Below the pieces are notes generated by a model, which worked only from the letters and a program-made list of their open reading frames with translations, was not told where the DNA came from and did not search any database. Of a stretch of DNA of 64,000 bases, positions 47,816 to 57,576 are shown piece after piece; position 1 is the stretch's first letter, and every line of letters starts with the position of its first letter. A program made the position numbers and the translations under genes. Source of the DNA: Thamnidium elegans (taxonomy: Eukaryota > Mucoromycota > Mucoromycetes > Mucorales > Mucoraceae); contig JAIXMG010000004.1 of assembly GCA_025201345.1 (NCBI GenBank), positions 496,001 through 560,000 of the forward strand, read 5' to 3'.

Positions 47816-49431
47816 TTATTCAATTGACCACATATTATTGTTGGTTGTACGTTCTTGTTGAGTCTTTGAACGACTTTCTGAAGGATAATGTTCACCACCT
47901 TCTAATAAAACTTTACTTGAATTATGATTTTTTCCATTATGCTCCATTTCGAAATCATCGCTTTCGTGATCAATAGCAGCTTGCTCGTTGCCATAGTCTT
48001 TGTTCTTATGCATAGCCGTATCCTTGAATATAACAAGACCTCTATGTACATTCCAAAAGCATTTACATGACACTATAACAGTGATCAAAAGAAGTACTGC
48101 AGCAATAACAGTTGTAAATATTAAAAACTGACGAGTATGAAGGTACGGATCGTAACCGCCATAACGAGGTTTAGCAATAAGGTGAATACGATAAATGAAA
48201 TAAGCGATAGCAAGTACACCTGCAACTATAAATGTAAACATGGCATATTTGTTTTCTTTATAAACTGCTACTAAAGCAAGTGATAGTCCTACGCCTCCCA
48301 ACACGAATACGAGTACTGTTTCAGTTACTGTTTGATCATATCCCAAATCCTGTGATGGGATCAATTGTGCTGCAAAAGAAAACACAAAGAAGAAATCAAG
48401 TTTAAGTAATGTCATTAAAAAGCTGGTAGTAATTAAAGCATTTCGAATTCTATTTCAAATTAGGTTAAGTACCAAAATTTAAGCCAAAAAAAAAATGCGA
48501 AGCCCCTACTACTACTGCTCCGTGTGGGGCTTATTATTGTTACCTTATATCTGCTGAGAAGTTTCGGTAATTATCCCAAGCAAATTGTTTACGAAGTCTC
48601 CATCCGAAAAAGACCAAAATGACAAAGAAGATGGGAATTAATGCAATAATGGTATACTCAATTGGTCTCATAATGCCACCATAGAAATCTTTTGCGGTAT
48701 CCATTCCCGCTACGCTTTCACTCCAACGGGGATCCACTGGTTCCCAAAAGTCCAAATTACCACTAAAAAGGATTGTGTTATTATCTTTGTATGGTTCTGT
48801 AATGAATATTGAACTTACCATACTGCTTCTTCTAAAATGACATGTTGTTTTAATTGAATACCTGCATAGCTATAACAAAGTGTATATGTTAAATACATGT
48901 GTCGACTATTTAACTTTTATAACTCTTACACTATAAGTTTTTTTTTTTTTTAAAAAAAAAATATTATTAATAGACATTCAAACATTATGTAGTCGGTTTG
49001 TTTTTGCTTACCAACAACCAAAAGACCAAAAGTGATCAGTGCACATAGCTGGGCTAAAAAAGGAAACACTTGATTACTAACGTTATACAAAAGACAAAGT
49101 CGAACCTACTACATACCTGTATTTCGTTGGTACAATGCATCGGCACATAATATAACTTGGAATACTTGAGCAATGATGAAAAGAGAATGATAGATCAAAT
49201 CTGATTCACTTACACCTAATTTATTGATTTCAGTATTTTCTTCACAAATATATTCGAAAAAGTATATATACCTTTGCCTTGTGTATCAACATTACAATTT
49301 GATACAAGTCCAAGATGGTTCATAATTACAATACCCTCTAAAATACATATAACAAGAGCTTCGAATGTCACTAATCCTAAAGTGTATATCGACTCTTTTG
49401 TTTTAAAAATGGGATTTTCCCTGGAAACCAT
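47816..49431 (-). CDS. Multi-pass membrane protein, UPF0658 Golgi family-like
   Basis: Six exons on the minus strand (49272-49431, 49117-49215, 49012-49053, 48819-48861, 48544-48762, 47816-48422) encode 389 aa. About eight hydrophobic helices are seen: SIYTLGLVTFEALVICILEG and LFIIAQVFQVILCADALYQ at the start, YTIIALIPIFFVILVFFGW in the middle, and VLVFVLGGVGLSLALVAVY, FTFIVAGVLAIAYFIY and LIFTTVIAAVLLLITVIVS near the end. The KTKESIYTLGLVTFE and IQLKQHVILEEA phrases match my memory of the UPF0658 Golgi membrane proteins of fungi, whose role is unknown. The C-terminal 80 residues are soluble and polar. A 14-T/10-A palindrome sits in one intron. Confidence 0.65.
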
Positions 49432-51045
49432 TTTTTTGTTTAATAAATAAGAAGAAAGAGGGAGATGCAGATTGACCAGTGAAGGGAAAAAAACTATCTA
49501 TTTTAACAAGTTTTTTTCTTGTTGTACCACATAGACCTATATCTTCAATGGCATGCAAACTACTATAAAAAGAAATTATTTAGCAAGATGGTTTGAGGCG
49601 CAGCTTACTACGAAAAGAAATATTAGTTGTTGTTGTTGCCAGGCGATCACAAGATTCCCCTCTGTATGAAACAAATAAAAGATATTTTCTTTTCTTTTTG
49701 CTTTGGTATATAAAAAAAAGATACAGCCCTGAATGATTAAACTTTTTTTTTGACGTTTATACAACGTATACTATATAGGAAATCGAATGTCATCGATGTA
49801 AAATTAAACTCGCGATTGTGTAAAAAAAAAAACCCCATATATTGATACTGGTTGATGTAACAAACAAAATCTAGTACTACATTTAACTTTCTTTTGATTA
49901 ATAGTGATGTTAGATTCAAGCAACATACATATGTAATGTCACTCTTACATGATAACTGCGTTATATTACATATGTATTGGTTATAATCCAATCTACACTG
50001 TATAAATAAAAACTATAGATCTAGTAAATAAAATTGTATTCAATAAGCTATGGCTCGGCAGAAGAAAAAAAAGAATTCGTAGAAGAAATAAAAGTATAAA
50101 AATTTTGATCTAATAAAAACGTTTGTTATAGCCATGGATGTTATTTTATTTTTTAAATATAGAAACATGAAATACTAAAAAGTATGTTCTGTACTACTTC
50201 AAAACCGAGAAAAAAAGGACAACTGCTGGCTTAGCTTTTCACCTTTCTCGCCTATATCTCCTTTTTTTTCCTTGTTTTTGTGACATATATTAACAATGTA
50301 TACAGTTTTTTATTAAACTTAGTCAAAACTCCGTGCCTTTAGACTCCACTTTATAGCTAATATCAGTGGCTTTTTTTTTCTCACACTATCTCTCTCTCCT
50401 CCTACTAAATGCACCATTTAATCAACTATTATTAGCTTGTAGCTTGTAGAACCTACGGGGAAAAGGCCAAGATAAGAATATTAAAAAAAGGGGGGGAGGG
50501 GGTACCAGCATAGATTGGCAAATTTAATAATATTCTTGACAGTCTGTGAATACCTAAGTATCATCTATCTACAATATAGTACTGACTTAAACATTTTTTT
50601 AGAGTAGCTATATTAACCTGTAACCCATGCGTATTGTATTCGAGAATATAAATCAGAATAATATATATTATTTTGAAGTGGCAAAGTAGCAAAATAAAAT
50701 AGGGTTGGACGTAGAAGCCTGAGCAACCTACTAACGCGTAGCTTTAAAAGAAAAAAAAAAAGAATATCATATTTCTTTAAGAGGAAAAAGGAAAGAGAAA
50801 AAAATAGGGAACAGGTTTTAACTTAAAGAAAATATATAATACTTATCTTCCTTTGAAATCAAGAAAAAAAAACATTGGCTAACGAATACCGCTCAATAGT
50901 ATTTACCATTTAAGGAACTAGTAATACAATCATGTTGTGTAACTTTTTAGATGCAATTTTATTTTTGTGTGTTTTTTTTAAAAAAAAACGAAATATACCG
51001 TCCTAAGGGGTAAAGGGGGGAAAAGTGAAATAAAAAGAAGAATAA
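49432..51045. other. AT-rich spacer before the mobile-element region
   Basis: No gene recognised over 1.6 kb. It has a T8A9 tract (50972-50988) and a G-rich patch at 50487-50501. Confidence 0.4.
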
Positions 51046-51804
51046 AAGAGAAACCAAGCCAGAGTAACCAGAAAGACTCAACAACAGGAGGTGGGAATCA
51101 TGGTTAAAATGGCCCGGCTCAAGATTGAAGAGAGGTACAAGTGGGTCAAAGAGTGGCAAGAAACAGACATGGATTTTGAAAGTAATTGCGTTTTTATTGA
51201 TGAGGCCGCATTTCACATCAATATGAAGCGTAACTATGCATGGTCAGGCAAAGGAAAGAGAGCTGTTGTGACTATCCCGAAAACCCGCGCGAAAACAACA
51301 ACAATCATCGGAGCAATTTCTCCTTATGGCATTGTTAACGTCAAGATCAAGCTTCCAAAAGTTACGGCACCTTCGAAGAAAAGAAAAGCAGCAAATGGCT
51401 CTGTCCAACAGACACAGGCAGGTAAGGGAGGAACTTTGACTGGCCACTACTTTAATTTTCTTGCTAGTACCATGGATGCAATGGATAAACACGAGGCATT
51501 TTAGGACTATTATTTGATCATGGATAACACTCCTATTCACAAAAACAAGGATATTCAGCTACACATTGAAAGCAGAGGATATAGATGCGTGTATCTACCA
51601 CCTTATACACCAGAGCTCAATCCCATTGAGCAATTTTGGTACGTGATAAAAAGCAAGCTGAAGAGAGTGGCCCTTTTAAGCGAAGAAACTCTGTCCACCA
51701 GAATTGCTGAGGCTTGTAACCAGGTAATGATTAGTGATTTACGAGGATTCTGTAGATATTCTGCTTTCAGATGGGATGATTGTTTAGAAAGAAAACATTT
51801 GTAA
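51046..51804 (+). mobile_element. IS630/Tc1-type DDE transposase with one in-frame stop
   Basis: The frame runs from 51046 to 51804 and is broken once, by TAG at 51502-51504. The DDE_3 catalytic core is complete: CVFIDEAAFHIN (first Asp), IMDNTPIHKNK (second Asp, just after the stop), and YTPELNPIEQFWYVIKSKLK (Glu). Between them lie AWSGKGKRAVVTIPKTR and TIIGAISPYG, standard for this family in Mucorales. The N-terminal helix-turn-helix part is absent or in an unseen upstream exon, and the ATG nearest the start is at 51100. One nonsense codon and no frameshift suggest recent inactivation. No clear terminal inverted repeats were found, but a perfect hairpin lies 16 bp after the stop. Confidence 0.85.
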
Positions 51805-52239
51805 TAAAATAGTCTTTAAAATTTGGTGCACTTTGCACCAAATCCATTGAACGAAATTTATTTTTTAAAAAATCTTGCCTATTAATATAAACGTCATCAA
51901 TAGTTCTATTTCTTTTATTATTTTTTCACCCAGTATAAGTTATATGAGAACATCTTTTCTTATTATTATTTTTTCTTGAGCATCAAGTATAAATTATATG
52001 AAATCGTCTTATTTTATTAATTTTATTAATTTTCAGTTATTTTATTCAGTATCATATAACTGCACCTTCACCTTACTATCAAAAAGCAAAGTAACCCTCA
52101 TCTTCCATAAAATATCACATTACAACCACATTACAATCATAATACCCCATTCTCTCAAATATATGTATACAACACAGTTTTATTTTAATATTCTTGCGTT
52201 AAACAAGTTCAACACAGAGGTCTAATTTTCCAACAATCT
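51805..52239. other. 3' flank of transposase, AT-rich with partial duplication
   Basis: Contains a hairpin (51821-51843) and two similar segments with TTATTATTTTTTC and AAGTATAA-like wording at about 51916-51960 and 51965-52015, apparently a decayed local duplication. No gene recognised. Confidence 0.4.
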
Positions 52240-52398
52240 TTATCCATAAATATTCCACAAAACAAAAACGGATTTATTCAAAATAATATGGCCAGACGTT
52301 ACAGCAATTTTTGAGTTACGAATACTGCGTGAAGGAAACGGCCTTGCTTGTTTAGCTTGCGTAATGAACCACGATGGAATTGCCAAGGAGAATAAATA
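52240..52398 (+). pseudogene. Small coding relic, possible exon of the PD-(D/E)XK gene
   Basis: The frame from about 52246 to the stop at 52396-52398 begins IFHKTKTDLFKIIWPDV and continues with ELRILREGNG. The KTDL start is repeated at the beginning of the fragment at 53038, where a 15-bp identical sequence encodes it. It could be a separate copy of the same gene family or an exon displaced by an insertion. No family assigned. Confidence 0.3.
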
Positions 52399-52508
52399 AA
52401 CGAGCGTTAATCCGCTGACAAAGAGTGCACCGTGCTCCTCATCGCAAGGCAGATTTTTTCATTAAAAAAAACAAACTTTAACACTTGAATGAACTAAAGA
52501 AAATAAAA

Positions 52509-52653
52509 GCAAATACCTTTTACACCACACTGAGTTTCCATCCGTCGAACGCGAATTAAAGAACCAAGGGCTTCTGTGCTCACCTTGTACCAAACAAAAC
52601 GGCTTCCACTTGTTAAAGCTTACGGCTCTCGATTTGCAGGATTTCTTTAATTC
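52509..52653. repeat. 145-bp direct repeat, copy A
   Basis: Matches 52721-52865 with five substitutions. On the minus strand this copy has an open frame with AVSFNKWKPFCLVQ and GEHRSPWFFNSRSTDG, suggesting it derives from a coding exon. Confidence 0.9.
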
Positions 52654-52720
52654 ACAAAACAAGACGCTAAAACAAAATAAAAATAAGTAAACCAGAAAAA
52701 AAAAGAAGGTTTTTTAGTTG

Positions 52721-52865
52721 GCAAATACCTTTTACACCACACCGAGTTTCTATCCGTCGAACGCGAATTAAAGAACCAAGGGCTTCTGTGCTCACCTTGT
52801 ACCAAACAAAACGGCTTCTACTTGTTAAAGCTTACGGCTCTCGATTTGAAGGATTCCTTTAATTC
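52721..52865. repeat. 145-bp direct repeat, copy B
   Basis: Second copy, same orientation, 67 bp after copy A. On the minus strand the codon for the first Trp of copy A is a TAG stop here, so this copy no longer codes. Confidence 0.9.
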
Positions 52866-53037
52866 GCAAGAGAAAAAAGAAAGCAAAATACAACTTGGGA
52901 TATGACGTGTATCATACGTTTTAGGTGTGACCGGAGTCTGAGTTTAGATATGATCTATTTCACAAACCTCAAAACTCGAAATTATTTTTATGGTAAAAAA
53001 TGAAATCCGGAAACAATTTATCAGTCAACATTTTTAA

Positions 53038-53630
53038 TTCTTTATTTCCTTTAATAGGTTAAACACAAAAACGGATTTAAAAAACTATAGCAAGAGACCC
53101 GATGGCGCATGTGTGTTGGTCGAAAAAAGACGGGTCAAGGAATACACAGGTTTTGTAGAAGTGAAGGCAGATTATCAAAAGAATAACGCGCACCAAACCC
53201 ACAGTGATTTGTTGAGATTGGCTTTGTTTGCAAGTCATGGATACGATGATTATCATAGTGAATGCATACTAGTATTACAAGCTATAGGTAAAGTAACTAA
53301 ACAGCTTCCATCATGATTTCCACTTAGCTCTTTCTCTTCCCCAATCTAGGATTGAACGTAACAGCCTACGGTTTTACTCAACATGCTAGTGGTGCCAAAG
53401 TTATGTTTGAGCTGATGAAAGTTCAATGTCCTGCTTCTCTTCATGACTTACCCTCACTCTGTATGCAATTAAACAAGCTAAGAATGCTCCAAGAATTTTA
53501 TGACCATTATTGCACTGTATCTACGAGCGACCATTGTAAAAGAAAACTTCCCGTTCATGTCGATATTGATTTAGACAGAATGTTGAATTCTCATCAGCCA
53601 AAGCATGTCAAGCCGTCGATTGACTTTTAA
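53038..53630 (+). pseudogene. Gene fragment with PD-(D/E)XK nuclease-like motif
   Basis: Two exons (53038-53287 and 53350-53630, 62-bp GT-AG intron) join in frame and end in TAA. The start reads KTDLKNYSKRPDGACVLVEK and continues with YTGFVEVKADYQK: a PD, about 20 residues, then E-V-K, the spacing of a PD-(D/E)XK nuclease core. An alpha-helical domain follows (LLRLALFASHGYDD, VMFELMKVQCPASLHDLPSL, LNKLRMLQEFYDHY). Proteins with this layout are numerous in Mucorales (memory) and their role is not established. No ATG exists at the start of the open stretch, and an acceptor-like AATAG sits at 53053-53057, so at least one 5' exon is missing. Function as nuclease is inference from motif alone. Confidence 0.55.
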
Positions 53631-54849
53631 TCTGTTACAATTTTCTATATAACCCAATCCCCCCTATCCCATATTGTATACCATGTTTAGTACTTTCTCA
53701 CGTAAAATTAAAATTATGAATTATTATTACCACGGTTAGTCCGACAAAAAACAAACAAACTCACTTGGTAGATGGGATATTTTATAATGCAATTACCCTT
53801 CTTGCCAATCAAGTACTTTACTCTCTTTTACTTATAACCAAGCTGATATGCATTTGTGCGCGGTTTAAATACCCACCACTTTTATGCGTTGTAAGAGTTT
53901 TGGTCCTTTGGGCTGAAAGATCTTGTGCTCCAAGTCATTTTAGAATTGCCAAAGACTTCAACAGTTCTCCTAAGTGAAGACGCATTAAACTGAGCATGTT
54001 ATTAAACGTCATATAAAAGTAATGTACACTCTTTATATTTGTACTGTTGCGGAGGAATAAATCACACACGTATTCAGACACAATTAACTTGTGTATTGGT
54101 TATAGAGGAGTTGAAATTGGAGCTTTAATTGTACTGTATACTTGTAGTTGTTACAACAAAAATTTGTTTAAGAATTAAATTGATCAGAACTGGATCAATG
54201 TTGCAACAACCACCAGTATTTATAGTAATGATAAAAATGTGACTTGGATAAACATATATATTTCAATTCTTGATTAGTACACAAGTGTTATCTTAGATAT
54301 TATAGACTACACAACCCTTGTATAAACTGTTCCGTATATATAAATTATATCATCATGCAGCATGAACAAATCATTTACTTTAACATTGTTTCCTTTATTC
54401 ACTTTGGCAGGATTATTCGGTACACCATTCATTATGCATATATCGGAATATACATCGACAACCCTTAAATAGTATATGATTCATTAGGTTTGATTCATGT
54501 CAAACCCTTGTTGATAAACAAATGCTTGACATTCCTCATATAATTTATTTTCAACTTAATAAACACCGTAACCTTTATCTCATTACTTATCAACGTCCAC
54601 AAATAGTAGCATCCGATACTAGCATTGGCAACAGCACCGGCAGTCTTGTTCAGCGTCGCAACCAAGTGATCTCATCATACTTAATAGTATAGTGAAACGT
54701 TTGGTACTGCTTCTCATACTGTCCAATATCAAAATTGCATAAGCTTAACTCAAAAAGGATTTAAGGTGAACATGGAGACATATCCAAAACTTGATCATAA
54801 ATGCTCAACTTAAGTGTGATGATTTTTGAATTATCACTGCGACAGACAG
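53631..54849. other. Spacer, nothing recognised
   Basis: About 1.2 kb of AT-rich sequence. The one longer frame (53765-53977) shows no family features. Confidence 0.35.
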
Positions 54850-55150
54850 TCAGCTCAGACTTTGTAAAGCGTTGACCAACTTCTTTCAAGTGTCCAAACT
54901 TCCTGAACATTTATAGGATACACTTCGAGATATCTATTTCCATCTTTCATACGAACACAAGCATAAGCGCTTGGGTGTTGCTCACGGAGAACAACCATAG
55001 CTTCATGAGCATCATAGTCATTACGGGCAGGATGTATGTCAAAGAGCAAAGCAGCTGGTGAACCAGATGTTTACGTAACTGAAGGCTCTTCATTTGAAGT
55101 TCGTCCCTATCGGTAAGTAAGGCCCTCGTCAACGAGACGTTCTTGCTGAC
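54850..55150 (-). mobile_element. Non-LTR retrotransposon ORF1-like fragment
   Basis: On the minus strand, from about 55140 down, the wording RDELQMKSLQLRKHLVHQLL is followed, after a shift of frame, by FDIHPARNDYDAHEAMVVL, AYACVRMKDGNRYLEVYPIN and VWTLERSWSTLYKV. This resembles the start of ORF1 (gag-like) proteins of Mucorales LINEs, in my memory. It is frameshifted and stops after about 90 residues, so it is a relic. Confidence 0.5.
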
Positions 55151-55183
55151 TTAAGGGCCTCGGCATACGTTTGCGGGCGTATT

Positions 55184-55997
55184 TTGGGTGGGGGCCATTT
55201 TCGGATCCCGCAATACTTGGTTGCGGAAAAAACCAAAGGCCTATCACCTCAATCAGTTGACCTATCTCCCATTTTTCTTCATATCGCCCAGCTTGACAAC
55301 CTCTCTTCCCTTATTGATCCTTCCTTTCAGCCCTCTAACTTTTGTCACCCTTCCACTTTCACTTCTCTTCTCTCTAATATTTCCCATAACGTACCCTTTT
55401 GCCCTTGTTCTTCTCACACTATCCTCAAATCACTTCCTTCTAAACTACCCTGTCGAATCTCTGCCTCCTCTTGGTCTCGTTCCTGGTCGTATCCCATCCC
55501 ACTCAAGGCTCGCACCACCTGGTATCGGCTCCTCCATAACCGCATTCCTCATCGCAGCCTTTACACTACATTATTCCTGATCGTCACCCCTCCCCTCTTT
55601 GCTCACGCTGCTCTCATACTCGAGATAATTTATTTCGATGCTCTTTCGTTGCCCCGATTTGGACTCACTTCGAAACAACCTTTTTCTCCGGCTTGACACC
55701 CTATTTAACCGCATTCATAACTATCATTTTTTCCAGCCTGCGCACTCTCCCCAAAAACTTCCCTCCTCGTACAGAACCCATCAATACGTTCCATTCTCTC
55801 TCCTCGATGCAAATTATTCTTTGTATCATTCAAGCCATTTGGACACATCACTGGACTTTCATATTCCACGATACTCCTTTCCTTCCTGACACGATCATTC
55901 TCGCTGCCACTCGTATTTTACAAAAACTGGATGCTGAACAAACTCTTCACCTCGAGCTCTAATAGTTTTCTTTATTTCCCCATATCTTTTGACATTC

Positions 55998-56036
<39 letters not shown>
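55184..56036 (+). mobile_element. 5'-truncated LINE: reverse transcriptase 3' end with A38 tail
   Basis: The plus strand carries the C-terminal end of a LINE ORF2. The first part (55184-55570) contains LKARTTWYRLLHNRIPHRSL, the helix before the zinc-binding end; after a frameshift near 55575 the frame continues with a Cys pair, LCSRCSHTRDNLFRC, and then IWTHHWTFIFHDTPF up to the stop at 55960-55962. A run of 38 A follows at 55999-56036, as expected for a retrotransposed 3' end. The polymerase domain is missing, so it is a 5'-truncated dead copy. The base composition (C- and T-rich on this strand) differs visibly from the neighbourhood. It lies head-to-head with the ORF1 fragment at 54850. Confidence 0.75.
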
Positions 56037-56039
<3 letters not shown>

Positions 56040-57148
56040 CCCCAAATTCACTATTCCCTTTTAGATATTTTTCTTTTATCTAAAAACCGTCCCTGTGACG
56101 TTATAAATAAATTGAAGCAAGCTACGCTCGCTTCCCTAAAAAAAGGGCCTACCACCGTACTTGATTAACGCTCCGAAAAGACCCTGTATTACATAAATGA
56201 GATCAAAATAGGTTATTTTATTAAGAGAAAATAAAATAAGAATAAAGAGCTTTTCCTACTGCTGCTGATAAAGTATCTTATTTATATGATCTTGATGTCC
56301 TGAAAATGTTAGTGTTTGGTGCTTGAGATATTCGGTTCTAAATGTAATAATTCCCGTAGTTGATTGATATTAAAACATTCAAAATAATGTTTTGATAAAC
56401 AAGCATTAGTTTTTGCCATCGATAACTGAACAACATGTTTGATTATTTTTAATACTTTTAAGCGTACAAAAAAAGTAGTATGTTCAAAGCATTATATAAG
56501 TGTAAATAATATCCGGGAAATGTATTCTTTAATAATAATCTATTCTTAATCTTACGTAGGTTAGCTAGGCCTGTGTAAGAATTATTACTATGTTGTATCA
56601 TTAAAAAAAAATACAACGTAAAATAAAATAAGACTAGGAAAAATACCACACTTAACTGTTCTTTTTTATTAAAGATTAAAAAATATGGCTTTTATATAAG
56701 GGCAGGCAGAGTGGTTATTAGGTTGAACCGATATCAACTGAGTGATGATTTCAAAATCTTATATCTCGAATCAGGTCTTTTGTGTGACATTTCTTTATTT
56801 TGTATTCAAATACGACAGCATATTAATCACAAACACATCCATAAACGCAGTTATACATCTGTACAGTTGGATTTTTTTGGGAGTGATAGATCCACCCTTT
56901 ACAGTTTTTCATTGTAACTGTTTCTGTTCCCTCTTCAACACAGTTGACTGTAATCCTCATCTGCTTACACTAAGATCTAACGAATAAGAATTTTGAGTGT
57001 TTGATTTTTCTACAGGAAAAACATTTGATTAGTCTATCATAATTTTATGAGAACACGGAAGACTTATCTTTTTTTTTTTTACTTATAGGAAGATTATCGA
57101 TACTCTGCGTCGCCAAGTCGATACGCCCTAACCGGCGTATCTTCTTAT
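56037..57148. other. Spacer after the LINE, with hairpins
   Basis: No gene recognised. It holds a hairpin at 56114-56134 (GAAGCAAGC with GCTCGCTTC), a tRNA-like stretch at 56700-56777 that does not fold properly, and a perfect inverted repeat at 57120-57141. Confidence 0.4.
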
Positions 57149-57333
57149 AACAAAATCTTACTTTGATGTTTCATGAGATCGTACTGTTATTAAGTCGTAC
57201 CTTAAAATATACTGAAACTTTGACAACAAGGATTATTGAGGATTGTGAAGCTGTTCCTCTGGAGTATCTTCAGAACTTCATTCGACGTTCCATTAAAAGA
57301 TTTGGGGACTGCAAAACCAAACAGTTAATCTAA
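57149..57333 (+). mobile_element. C-terminal remnant of a second IS630/Tc1-type transposase
   Basis: Open from the stop at about 57146 to TAA at 57331-57333. The end of the frame, ETLTTRIIEDCEAVPLEYLQ followed by NFIRRSIKRFGDC, matches the typical C-terminal helix of DDE_3 transposases (compare LSTRIAEACNQ in the element at 51.0 kb). The catalytic core is not present upstream, so only the last 60 codons survive. Confidence 0.5.
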
Positions 57334-57370
57334 TAAAGTCATCTGTCTTTACCACTGAAGAAGTACAATA

Positions 57371-57574
57371 CAGGTTTGACCCAACAAAATGACCAAACAG
57401 GCTTCAAAACTTTGACCAATTAGACTCAAATACCTGACCAATTTTTTCGGTAAAATGACCAATTGAGAGTGGAAATACTGTACATACAGTTCGTGCTGCA
57501 AGTACCTTTTTACGAAATAACGTGAATAAATAAAATAGAACACCATACTTCTTTTTTTTTTGGGTTGACCCGTG
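57371..57574. mobile_element. 204-bp MITE with terminal inverted repeats and TA target site
   Basis: The left end CAGGTTTGACCCAA and the reverse complement of the right end, CACGGGTCAACCCAA, form imperfect inverted repeats of about 14-15 bp. Both ends are flanked by TA (57369-57370 and 57575-57576), the target duplication of Tc1/mariner elements. The inside is non-coding and has four TGACCAA sites spaced 21-23 bp apart, plus a TGACCC in the left end. It is probably mobilised by a Tc1-type transposase such as the relics nearby. Confidence 0.6.
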
Positions 57575-57576
57575 TA

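Noticed and set aside
55184..55580. Pro/Ser/Leu-rich frames as independent genes
   Set aside because: They are frames of the LINE 3' end; composition and the A38 tail explain them.
56700..56777. tRNA-like stretch (GGCAGAGTGGTTA as A-box, CTCGAATCAGG as B-box)
   Set aside because: The ends do not pair as an acceptor stem, the B-box deviates from GGTTCGAATCC and no anticodon arm folds; at most a tRNA-derived SINE relic.
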